Source of the DNA: Pseudomonas sp. R76
GTDB taxonomy: Bacteria; Pseudomonadota; Gammaproteobacteria; Pseudomonadales; Pseudomonadaceae
NCBI RefSeq assembly: GCF_009834565.1
Contig: NZ_CP019428.1
Location: forward strand, 6,138,001-6,202,000
DNA length: 64,000 nt
Direction: 5' to 3'
The notes beneath the pieces are model-generated. The model ran no database searches. It saw nothing but the letters and a program-made list of their open reading frames with translations, and had not been told where the DNA came from. Positions 10,136 to 19,655 of this stretch are shown here, piece by piece. The translations under genes and the position numbers were made by a program. Positions within the stretch are counted from its first letter, which is position 1. Every line of letters begins with the position of its first letter.

Positions 10136-11365
10136 ATGAAAATCTATAAAGTCGGCGGCGCGGTGCGTGATCGCCTGCTTGGCATCAAGGTCACCGACGT
10201 CGACCGCGTTGTCGTTGGCGCGACCACTGAAGAAATGCTCGCCAAGGGCTACAAGCCGGTGGGCGCTGACTTCCCGGTATTCCTCGATCCGAAAAACGGT
10301 GACGAATACGCCCTCGCCCGCACCGAGCGCAAGAGTGGCCGGGGTTATGGCGGCTTTGTGTTTCACGCCAGCCCCGAGGTCACGCTGGAAGAAGACCTGA
10401 TTCGCCGCGACCTGACCATCAACGCCATGGCGGAGGACGATGACGGCAACCTGACGGATCCGTACCATGGCCAGCGTGATCTGGAAGCCCGCGTTCTACG
10501 CCACGTTTCGCCGGCGTTCGCCGAAGATCCATTGCGCGTGCTGCGCGTTGCCCGCTTTGCGGCGCGCTACGCACACCTTGGCTTCACCGTAGCACCTGAG
10601 ACGCTGGAGCTGATGCGTCAGCTCAGTGAATCCGGCGAGCTGGAAGCCTTGACCCCGGAGCGCAGCTGGAAAGAAATCTCCCGTGCGCTGATGGAAGATC
10701 AGCCTCAGGTGTTTATCCAAGTACTGCGTGACTGCGATGCACTGAAAACCCTGATGCCGGAAGTGAACGCACTGTTCGGCGTGCCGCAGCCCGAGGCTCA
10801 TCACCCGGAAATCGACACCGGTGTGCACACCTTGAGCGTGCTGGAACAGGCCGCCCTGCATCAACAGCCGCTCACCGTGCGCTGGGCTTGCTTGCTGCAT
10901 GACCTGGGCAAAGGCCTGACGCCTGTGGATAAGTTGCCGCAACACATTGCTCATGAACATACGGGCTTGGTACTGATCAAGGCGGTCAACGAGCGCTTCA
11001 AAGTGCCGAGGGATTGCCAGGAACTGGCGCTATTGGTGGGCCAATATCACACTCATGGCCATCGTGCATTGGAGCTGAAAGCCTCGACATTGCTGGAGTT
11101 GCTGCAGAGTTTTGACGTGTATCGCCGGCCGCAGCGCTTTGAGGAATTTGTGGTGGCGTGTGAGATGGACGCACGCGGCCGCAAGGGCTTTGAGCAGCGA
11201 AGTTATCCACAGGCCGATTATTTGCGCGGCGCAGCCAAGGTTGCGCGTGAAGTGGCGGTGGCGCCACTGCTGGAGAAAGGTTTTAAAGGCCCGGAACTGG
11301 GCGAAGCGCTCAAACGCGAAAGGCTTAAGGCGCTGAAGGCCTACAAGGAACAGCGTAACGCCTAG
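10136..11365 (+). CDS. cca: Multifunctional CCA-adding tRNA nucleotidyltransferase
   Basis: Adds or repairs the 3' CCA of tRNAs. The N-terminal class II nucleotidyltransferase has [15 protein letters not shown] (substrate loop), [10 protein letters not shown] and [24 protein letters not shown]. The A-recognition helix region has [17 protein letters not shown]. The C-terminal HD domain shows [14 protein letters not shown] with 2'-phosphatase/phosphodiesterase potential, as in the long 409-aa gammaproteobacterial enzymes. The ATG at 10136 lies in the tail of the preceding hairpin. The stop codon forms the edge of the 173-bp repeat array. Confidence 0.96.
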   Translation: MKIYKVGGAVRDRLLGIKVTDVDRVVVGATTEEMLAKGYKPVGADFPVFLDPKNGDEYALARTERKSGRGYGGFVFHASPEVTLEEDLIRRDLTINAMAEDDDGNLTDPYHGQRDLEARVLRHVSPAFAEDPLRVLRVARFAARYAHLGFTVAPETLELMRQLSESGELEALTPERSWKEISRALMEDQPQVFIQVLRDCDALKTLMPEVNALFGVPQPEAHHPEIDTGVHTLSVLEQAALHQQPLTVRWACLLHDLGKGLTPVDKLPQHIAHEHTGLVLIKAVNERFKVPRDCQELALLVGQYHTHGHRALELKASTLLELLQSFDVYRRPQRFEEFVVACEMDARGRKGFEQRSYPQADYLRGAAKVAREVAVAPLLEKGFKGPELGEALKRERLKALKAYKEQRNA

Positions 11366-12212
11366 CAGGCGAGCTTTTCCAATGCAAAACCTGTGGGAGC
11401 GGGCTTGCCCGCGAAGACGTCGGCCCAACAAGCATTGATGGTGACTGACACACCGCTTTCGCGGGCAAGCCCGCTCCCACATTTGAATCCGGTCGAGCCA
11501 AGAGAATCGGCGGCGATAGGAAGCAGGCGAGCTTTTCCAATGCCGTTCAGTTGAGCGCAAAACCTGTGGGAGCGGGCTTGCCCGAGAAGACGTCTGCCCA
11601 ACAAGCATGGATGGTGACTGACGCACCGCTTTCGCGGGCAAGCCCGCTCCCACATTTGAATTCGGTCGAGCCAAGAGAATCGGCGGCTATAGGAAGCAGG
11701 CGAGCTTTTCCAGTGCCGCTCAGTTTAGCGCAAAACCTGTGGGAGCGGGCTTGCCCGCGAAGACGTCGGCCCAACAAGCATGGATGGTGACTGACGCACC
11801 GCTTTCGCGAGCAAGCCCGCTCCCACATTTGAATCCGGTCGAGTCAAGAGAATCGGCGGCGATAGGAAGCAGGCGAGCTTTTCCGATGCCGTTCAGTTGA
11901 GCGCAAAACCTGTGGGAGCGGGCTTGCCCGCGAAGACGTCGGCCCAACAAGCATGGATGGTGACTGACGCACCGCTTTCGCGGGCAAGCCCGCTCCCACA
12001 TTTGAATCCGGTCGAGCCAAGAGAATCGGCGGCTATAGGAAGCAGGCGAGCTTTTCCGATGCCGCTCAGTTGAGCGCAAAACCTGTGGGAACGGGCTTGC
12101 CCGCGAAGACGTCGGCCCAACAAGCATGGATGGTGACTGACGCACCGCTTTCGCGGGCGAGCCCGCTCCCACATTTGAATTCGGTCGAGCCAAGAGAATC
12201 GGCGGCTATAGG
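11364..12212. repeat. Tandem array of five 173-bp units, each with a REP pair
   Basis: The element CTGTGGGAGCGGGCTTG starts at 11391, 11564, 11737 and 11910 and, with one change, at 12083: an exact 173-base spacing. AAGCAGGCGAG starts at 11521, 11694, 11867 and 12040, also 173 apart. There are four full units and a first unit 157 bases long, lacking a 15-16-base stretch. Each unit holds an inverted REP pair and a roughly 80-base spacer. The array runs from the cca stop codon to the folK stop codon (CTA at 12206-12208, inside the last unit), so the unit is the whole cca-folK intergenic region. Units alternate between two variants (GGCGGCGATAGG and GGCGGCTATAGG). Because 173 is not divisible by 3, ORFs here are artefacts. 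Confidence 0.95.
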
Positions 12213-12724
12213 GGAATCGTCGGCGTCAGTTGCTGGCCCTGCCACTCAAAAGCAACAGGCGCCAATACCTGATCGATCTGCGAATTGCGCCACAGCTCAG
12301 CCAGGGTCTTCCCCGCTTCAGGATGCACACGGTCCGGTGCCATCAGCGATAACGGCCATAGCACAAAGGCATTTTTCAGGATCTCCGCACGCGGCAGGAT
12401 CAATCCGTCGAAATTGCCCACCAGGTCGCCATACAGCAGTACATCGATATCCAACGGCAGCCCTTTGCGGTCCGGCGCATAACGGCCATTCTCGGCCTCG
12501 ATGAATTTCAACCGGCGATCCAGCTCCATCAACGGCAGCTCGGTATAGGCCGACACCACCAGATTGAAGAACGGCCCGCTCTTGATGCCCACCGGCTGGC
12601 TTTCAAACACCGGCGAGCAGCGTACATCGGTCAAGAAGCTCGCCAACGCATCCAGGCCAGCGCGTAAATGCGGCTCGCGTTCGATATTGCTGCCAAGGCC
12701 AAGGTAAATCTGAGTTAGCGGCAT
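12206..12724 (-). CDS. folK: 2-amino-4-hydroxy-6-hydroxymethyldihydropteridine pyrophosphokinase (HPPK)
   Basis: Transfers pyrophosphate from ATP to 6-hydroxymethyl-7,8-dihydropterin in folate synthesis. The 172-aa protein has [15 protein letters not shown] at the start, [23 protein letters not shown] and the HPPK signature [14 protein letters not shown]. The loop [15 protein letters not shown] replaces the more usual PHP motif, so this is the Pseudomonas second-type FolK seen next to folB. The start overlaps the folB stop by 10 bases. The stop codon is inside the last 173-bp repeat unit. Confidence 0.92.
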   Translation of the reverse strand: MPLTQIYLGLGSNIEREPHLRAGLDALASFLTDVRCSPVFESQPVGIKSGPFFNLVVSAYTELPLMELDRRLKFIEAENGRYAPDRKGLPLDIDVLLYGDLVGNFDGLILPRAEILKNAFVLWPLSLMAPDRVHPEAGKTLAELWRNSQIDQVLAPVAFEWQGQQLTPTIPL

Positions 12725-13068
12725 CCGCGCTCGATCTCCACGCCCACGCCTTTGGCTGCCGGCACGGCGCCTGGCTTGGTCAACTTGAGGTGCAGCCAGG
12801 GAATCTGGAATTCGCTCATCAACACTTCGGCCAGGCGTTCGGCGAAGGTTTCCACCAGCTGGTACTGGGACCGCTCGGCAAAGGCCTGAATACGCGCGGA
12901 TACGCTGGCGTAATCGAGCGCCAACGTCAGGTCGTCACCGGCCGCAGCCGGGCGATTGTCCCAGGCGAAGCTCAGGTCCAGGCGCAGGCATTGCTTGATG
13001 CCGCGCTCCCAGTCGTAGGCCCCGATCACGGTGTCGACTTCCAGGCCTTCGATAAACACTCTGTCCAA
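12715..13068 (-). CDS. folB: Dihydroneopterin aldolase FolB
   Basis: Cleaves or epimerises 7,8-dihydroneopterin, supplying the substrate of FolK, which is encoded directly downstream. The 117-aa protein begins [22 protein letters not shown] with the conserved GAYDWER. It carries [10 protein letters not shown] and the catalytic-region stretch [21 protein letters not shown]. The start is TTG at 13068, supported by GGAG 8 bases upstream; no nearby ATG is in frame. It diverges from plsY with only 72 bases between. Confidence 0.94.
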   Translation of the reverse strand: MDRVFIEGLEVDTVIGAYDWERGIKQCLRLDLSFAWDNRPAAAGDDLTLALDYASVSARIQAFAERSQYQLVETFAERLAEVLMSEFQIPWLHLKLTKPGAVPAAKGVGVEIERGCR

Positions 13069-13140
13069 GCTCTTCTCCGCAGCACGACAAGGGCGCGATG
13101 CCCCGTTAGAATCAGGGCGTCCTCGCCCGGAATAGTTAGC

Positions 13141-13710
13141 ATGTTTTGGTCACTGGCGATTCTCGCCTACCTGCTCGGCTCGCTGTCCTTCGCCATTTTG
13201 CTCAGCCGCCTGACGGGAAACCCCGACCCGCGAATGAGTGGCTCAGGCAATGCCGGCGCCACCAATATGTTGCGCCTGGCCGGCAAGAAACTCGCCGTAC
13301 TGACACTGCTCGGCGACATCTGCAAAGGCCTTCTGCCCGTACTGATCGCCAATCTGGCCGGTCTTGCCCTGCAGCAGCAGGCCTGGGTGGGCGTGTGTGC
13401 CGTCCTCGGCCATCTGTTCCCGCTGTACTTCCGCTTTCGCGGGGGCAAGGGTGTCGCCACGGCTGCCGGCATGCTGCTGGGGATTTACCCTCCCGCCGCG
13501 TTGCTGGCCGTGCTGGCCTGGCTGCTGACGTTCTACCTGACTCGCACCAGCTCCTTGGCTGCATTGATCGCCACACCGCTCACCCTGCCGCTGCTGGCCT
13601 GGCAGGCGCCAGCGGCGCTGTTGCCGATGAGCGTGCTGACACTGCTGATCGTCTGGCGCCACCGCGGCAATTTACGCGACCTGTTTGCCGGGCGCGAACG
13701 GCATTTTTAA
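13141..13710 (+). CDS. plsY: Acyl-phosphate glycerol-3-phosphate acyltransferase PlsY
   Basis: An inner-membrane enzyme that transfers acyl groups from acyl-phosphate to glycerol-3-phosphate, the first step of phospholipid synthesis. The start [20 protein letters not shown] is the usual one; the frame stays open upstream to 12790 but only through folB in the antisense direction. Length is 189 aa with about five membrane segments. Catalytic-loop motifs: [12 protein letters not shown] (near residue 37), [21 protein letters not shown], and a later cytoplasmic loop. Convergent with tsaD 33 bases later. Confidence 0.95.
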   Translation: MFWSLAILAYLLGSLSFAILLSRLTGNPDPRMSGSGNAGATNMLRLAGKKLAVLTLLGDICKGLLPVLIANLAGLALQQQAWVGVCAVLGHLFPLYFRFRGGKGVATAAGMLLGIYPPAALLAVLAWLLTFYLTRTSSLAALIATPLTLPLLAWQAPAALLPMSVLTLLIVWRHRGNLRDLFAGRERHF

Positions 13711-13743
13711 ATACGTCGGGTGCGCCCGGCCCACGCAGAGCAC

Positions 13744-14769
13744 TTACAACGGTGACAGCTGCTCCATCGGCCAGCGTGCCTGCACGCTGATCGCCAGGCT
13801 TTCATGCTGCCCGGCCTGCAGGCGCTGGCAACCGGCATAGGCGATCATCGCACCGTTATCGGTGCAGAACTCAGGCCGCGCGTAGAACACATCGCCGTGC
13901 ATGTCGCCGAGCATTTTTTCCAGCGAGGCGCGCAAGGCCTTGTTGGCGCTGACGCCGCCGGCGATCACCAGACGCTTCATGCCCGCCTGTTTCAGGGCGC
14001 GCTTGCACTTGATGGTCAAAGTCTCCACCACGGCCTGCTGGAACGCCAGCGCGATGTCGCAACGGGCTTGCTCACTGTCGTCCCCGGCGCTGACGCTCTG
14101 CTGCCAGGTGTTCAGCGCGGAGGTTTTCAAACCACTGAAGCTGAACATCAGACCTGGGCGATCGCACATCGGGCGCGGGAAGGTATAGCGGCCCGGCACG
14201 CCCTTTTCGGCGAGGCGGGCGATTTCCGGACCACCAGGATAATTGAGGCCCATCATCTTCGCGGTCTTGTCGAACGCTTCACCGGCAGCATCGTCCAGGG
14301 ACTCGCCCAACAGCGTGTATTGGCCGATCGCGTCGACCTGAACCAGCTGCGTATGCCCACCCGAAACCAACAAAGCGACGAACGGGAACTGTGGCGGTGT
14401 TTTTTCCAGCATCGGCGCCAGTAAATGGCCTTCCATGTGATGCACGCCGAGGGCTGGAATGCCCCAGGCGAATGCCAGCGCCTGGGCGCAAGAAGCCCCA
14501 ACCAGCAGGGCTCCGACCAATCCGGGGCCGGCGGTATAGGCAATCGCGTCGATCTCGGTCGGCACGCAGCCGGCCTCGTCCAGCACCTGGCGAATCAACG
14601 GCAGCATGCGCTTGACGTGATCGCGGCTGGCGAGCTCTGGCACCACGCCGCCATAGGCACGGTGCAGGTCGATCTGACTGAACAGTGCATCGGCCAAAAG
14701 CCCGCGTTCACTGTCGTAAAGTGCGACACCGGTTTCGTCGCAGGAGGTTTCAAGTCCCAGTACTAGCAT
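13744..14769 (-). CDS. tsaD: tRNA N6-adenosine threonylcarbamoyltransferase TsaD
   Basis: Transfers the threonylcarbamoyl group to A37 of ANN-decoding tRNAs (t6A), with TsaB and TsaE. The 341-aa protein has [16 protein letters not shown], the metal-binding HHMEGH with His111 and His115, VSGGHTQLV and [11 protein letters not shown]. Divergent from rpsU, as in Pseudomonas and E. coli. One substrate class, CAU-decoding Ile2 tRNA, may be encoded 8.6 kb away at 23417. Confidence 0.97.
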   Translation of the reverse strand: MLVLGLETSCDETGVALYDSERGLLADALFSQIDLHRAYGGVVPELASRDHVKRMLPLIRQVLDEAGCVPTEIDAIAYTAGPGLVGALLVGASCAQALAFAWGIPALGVHHMEGHLLAPMLEKTPPQFPFVALLVSGGHTQLVQVDAIGQYTLLGESLDDAAGEAFDKTAKMMGLNYPGGPEIARLAEKGVPGRYTFPRPMCDRPGLMFSFSGLKTSALNTWQQSVSAGDDSEQARCDIALAFQQAVVETLTIKCKRALKQAGMKRLVIAGGVSANKALRASLEKMLGDMHGDVFYARPEFCTDNGAMIAYAGCQRLQAGQHESLAISVQARWPMEQLSPL

Positions 14770-14972
14770 GGGTTTGCGCCTTGTAGAGGCTGAATTCGAA
14801 GGCGCGCATAATAGTCGCCACTCCCCCTCCCGACTAGCGGTTTTCGATCAGAGGCTTTGCATTCCGGGCAATGAGGGGTTAACATCCGCAACCCTTAAAA
14901 ACCGACGACCTCAGCCGCGAATTTTTTGCGACGAGAACGTTGATTCCCGGTAATGAAAGAAGGTAGCTCTGG

Positions 14973-15188
14973 ATGCCAGCCGTCAAAGTAAAAGAGAACG
15001 AACCCTTCGACGTAGCTCTGCGTCGTTTCAAGCGCTCCTGCGAAAAAGCCGGTGTTCTGGCTGAAGTTCGTAGCCGCGAATTTTATGAGAAGCCAACTTC
15101 TGAGCGTAAGCGCAAAGCAGCAGCCGCTGTTAAGCGTCACGCTAAGAAAGTTCAGCGCGAGCAGCGCCGCGCCGTTCGTCTGTACTAA
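14973..15188 (+). CDS. rpsU: 30S ribosomal protein S21
   Basis: A 71-aa basic ribosomal protein ([27 protein letters not shown]) that binds the 16S rRNA 3' domain and aids initiation. It is first in the macromolecular synthesis cluster rpsU-dnaG-rpoD. The 200-base gap to divergent tsaD should hold its promoter; TTGCAT and TTAACA near 14858-14885 are possible elements. The gene ends in AVRLY, as in other pseudomonads. Confidence 0.98.
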
Positions 15189-15218
15189 TACACAGACTTA
15201 CGTAGCAAGCTTCTGCCA

Positions 15219-15239
15219 AGCCCGGCCCTCAGCCGGGCT
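15219..15239 (+). terminator. Hairpin after rpsU (attenuator candidate)
   Basis: AGCCCGGC and GCCGGGCT form a perfect 8-bp stem with a 5-base loop, 30 bases after the rpsU stop. The following sequence (ATTGGCATTT) is only weakly T-rich. In E. coli a partial terminator between rpsU and dnaG lowers primase output relative to S21; this hairpin is a good candidate for the same job. Confidence 0.65.
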
Positions 15240-15631
15240 ATTGGCATTTGCGGATATCGCTTGATGCTTCACCGTCGACGCCGCACACGCGACCGAGACA
15301 CTGCTTCACACGTCAGGACTGGCTCTTTTGCCAGCGGTGCACGTCTCTTCTGACGAGCCTAACAAGGCTACTGACGAGCACACTCATTCTTCAAGCAGAC
15401 GATCAACTGTGTCGGCTGTGCCCAACGATGCGTTTCCGAGGCCCGCCATTGGCCAACACCGGACGCCCGGGCAACATTTCCACGCCGAACACTGATAGAA
15501 ATTAACGTCAGTGAATGTTCGGCAGATACACTCCCTGACAGCCCAAGCAGACGACAGTTGATCGAGCCGCATAATTTGCGCGCCCGAGCACTTCGCGGGC
15601 CTCATTGACACGCAGTGATGACGAGAACGCC
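15240..15631. other. rpsU-dnaG gap without a recognisable gene
   Basis: About 390 bases separate the rpsU hairpin from dnaG. Many pseudomonads have a GatB/YqeY-domain gene of about 150 codons here; no frame shows it or an obvious fragment. An imperfect inverted repeat (CCGAACACTGA at 15485-15495 against TCAGTGAATGTTCGG at 15508-15522) lies about 110 bases before dnaG and may be a regulatory or structured leader element. Confidence 0.6.
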
Positions 15632-17602
15632 ATGGCCGGGCTAATTCCCCAGAGCTTTATTGACGACCTTCTGAACCGCACCGACATCGTCGATGTTGTC
15701 AGCTCGCGCGTGCAATTGAAAAAAGCCGGCAAAAACTACACCGCCTGCTGCCCGTTTCACAAAGAGAAAACCCCGTCGTTCAGCGTCAGCCCCGACAAGC
15801 AGTTCTATTACTGCTTCGGCTGCGGCGCGGGCGGTAATGCCCTCGGCTTCCTCATGGACCACGACAACCTGGACTTCCCCCAGGCTATCGAGGACCTGGC
15901 CAAAGCCGCCGGCATGGAAATCCCTCGCGAAGAAAGTGGCCGCCCGCACAAACCGCGGCAACCCACCGACTCGCCGCTGTACCCGCTGCTGACGGCCGCT
16001 GCCGACTTCTATCGCCAGGCGCTTAAAAGCCATCCGCAGCGCAAGGCCGCCGTCGATTACCTCAAGGGCCGCGGCCTTACCGGTGAAATCGCCCGAGACT
16101 TCGGCCTCGGTTTCGCGCCGCCGGGCTGGGACAACCTCTATAAGCACCTGAGCAGCGACACCCTGCAGCAAAAAGCCATGATCGACGCCGGCCTGCTTGT
16201 GGAAAACGCCGAGACCGGCAAGCGCTACGACCGCTTCCGCGACCGCGTGATGTTCCCGATCCGCGACAGCCGCGGCCGGATCATCGCGTTCGGTGGCCGA
16301 GTGCTGGGGGACGACAAACCCAAGTACCTGAACTCCCCGGAAACCCCGGTGTTCCACAAGGGTCAGGAACTCTACGGCCTGTTCGAGGCGCGCAAAAACA
16401 ATCGCAACCTCGATGAAATCATTGTGGTTGAAGGCTATATGGACGTGATCGCCCTCGCCCAGCAAGGCCTGCGTAACGCTGTGGCCACCTTGGGCACCGC
16501 GACCAGCGAAGAACATATGAAGCGCCTGTTTCGCGTGGTGCCCAGCGTGTTGTTCTGTTTCGACGGTGACCAGGCTGGCCGCAACGCCGCCTGGCGGGCG
16601 CTCGAAGCGACGCTCTCGAGCCTGCAGGACGGGCGCCGCGCGCGCTTTCTGTTCCTGCCGGAAGGCGAAGACCCGGACACCTTGGTGCGCTCCGAAGGCA
16701 CCGACGCATTCCGCGCGCGCATCAATCAACACGCGCAGCCGCTGGCGGACTATTTCTTCCAGCAACTGACCGAAGAAGCCGACCCGCGCTCCCTCGAAGG
16801 CAAGGCCCACATGGCCACCCTCGCGGCACCGTTGATCGACAAAGTGCCGGGCGCCAATCTGAAATCACTGATGCGCATGCGCTTGTTGGAAATTACCGGT
16901 TTGAGCGGCGAAGCCGTCAGCCAGCTGGTGCACAACGCGCCGCAAGAGGCGCCACCGGCGTACGACCCGGGCATGGATTACGACGCCATGCCGGACTATT
17001 CCGACTTCCACCAACCGCAGGAGGCCTACACGCCCCAGCAGGAGTGGACACCGAAGAAGCCCGGCGCCGGCGGCAAGAAATGGGACAAAAAGCCCTGGAG
17101 CAAGAACGGCAAGCGCGGCGATCGCGATGAAGCCTATGCGCCACGCACGCCAGTGGCGGTGGAAGCCCCGACGCTGATTGCGTTGCGCACGCTGATCCAC
17201 CACCCGCAATTGGCCAAGAAAGTTGAGAGCGCCGATCATTTTGCCAACGAAAGCAACACCTATGCTCAGGTACTGATCGCCTTGATCGAGGCGGTACAGA
17301 AAAATCCTAAGCTAAACTCAATTCAGTTGATGGCTCGTTGGCATGGCACCGAACAAGGCCGCTTGTTGAAAGCACTCGCAGAAAAGGAGTGGCTAATTGA
17401 CGGCGATAACCTTGAACAACAGTTTTTAGACACCATTACTAGGTTATCCGCGGGTCAGCACACGCAGACCCTCGACGAGCTCATCAAGAGAGCAAGACAG
17501 CCGGGATTGTCGGCTGAAGAGCAAATTCAGATAGCAAAACAGATGCGCGACCTCTTAAAACAGAATGTTTCCGCATCAAACCCGACCTCAGCTGGCGTGT
17601 GA
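15632..17602 (+). CDS. dnaG: DNA primase DnaG
   Basis: Synthesises RNA primers at the fork. The start MAGLIPQSFIDDLLNRTDIV is standard; an in-frame start at 15605 would add nine residues. Domains: CHC2 zinc finger (CPFHKEKTPSF...CFGCGAGG, residues about 40-65), TOPRIM core (VVEGYMDVIAL, then FDGDQAGRNAA), and the C-terminal DnaB-interaction domain after a low-complexity Pro/Lys linker (TPKKPGAGGKKWDKKPWSKNGKRGDRDE, about residues 470-500). Length is 656 aa, normal for Pseudomonas. A possible rpoD promoter begins right at its stop. Confidence 0.97.
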   Translation: MAGLIPQSFIDDLLNRTDIVDVVSSRVQLKKAGKNYTACCPFHKEKTPSFSVSPDKQFYYCFGCGAGGNALGFLMDHDNLDFPQAIEDLAKAAGMEIPREESGRPHKPRQPTDSPLYPLLTAAADFYRQALKSHPQRKAAVDYLKGRGLTGEIARDFGLGFAPPGWDNLYKHLSSDTLQQKAMIDAGLLVENAETGKRYDRFRDRVMFPIRDSRGRIIAFGGRVLGDDKPKYLNSPETPVFHKGQELYGLFEARKNNRNLDEIIVVEGYMDVIALAQQGLRNAVATLGTATSEEHMKRLFRVVPSVLFCFDGDQAGRNAAWRALEATLSSLQDGRRARFLFLPEGEDPDTLVRSEGTDAFRARINQHAQPLADYFFQQLTEEADPRSLEGKAHMATLAAPLIDKVPGANLKSLMRMRLLEITGLSGEAVSQLVHNAPQEAPPAYDPGMDYDAMPDYSDFHQPQEAYTPQQEWTPKKPGAGGKKWDKKPWSKNGKRGDRDEAYAPRTPVAVEAPTLIALRTLIHHPQLAKKVESADHFANESNTYAQVLIALIEAVQKNPKLNSIQLMARWHGTEQGRLLKALAEKEWLIDGDNLEQQFLDTITRLSAGQHTQTLDELIKRARQPGLSAEEQIQIAKQMRDLLKQNVSASNPTSAGV

Positions 17603-17622
17603 GGTCATAGCTCGGGTATAAT
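17593..17622 (+). promoter_or_regulatory. Candidate rpoD-proximal promoter
   Basis: A perfect TATAAT lies at 17617-17622, about 15 bases after the dnaG stop. The best upstream hexamer, TGGCGT at 17593-17598 with 18-base spacing, is a poor -35. It would give rpoD its own transcript in addition to read-through from rpsU-dnaG. Confidence 0.5.
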
Positions 17623-17669
17623 CCTCGGCTTGTTTTTTGCCCGCCAAGACCTTCAGTGGATAGGGTGTT

Positions 17670-19520
<1,851 letters not shown>

Positions 19521-19526
19521 TACCAG

Positions 19527-19552
19527 AACCCCCGGCCCAGGCCGGGGGTTTT
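19527..19552 (+). terminator. Intrinsic terminator of the rpoD operon
   Basis: AACCCCCGGCC and GGCCGGGGGTT form a perfect 11-bp GC-rich stem with a 2-base loop as drawn (in practice a shorter stem with a larger loop). The T-run that ends it starts in the 3' arm. It lies 7 bases after the rpoD stop. Confidence 0.92.
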
Positions 19553-19655
19553 GCATTCTGCAAACTACTTTCTATAGATTAACTGCCGCGCAACCCCCCT
19601 CCCCCGCAATGCCCGTCTACACTCGAAACATTCCCCGTGCCATAACGAGACCGTT

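Noticed and set aside
8465..10468. 667-aa minus-strand ORF opposite spoVR and cca
   Set aside because: It lies antisense to two well-recognised genes and reflects GC-rich codon bias; no family motif.
11364..12212. Possible CRISPR array or short protein genes in the cca-folK interval
   Set aside because: The repeat unit is 173 bases with an internal REP pair and no unique spacers; 173 is not a multiple of 3, so the ORFs (GAGLPAK- and WERACPRKR-type peptides) shift frame every unit.
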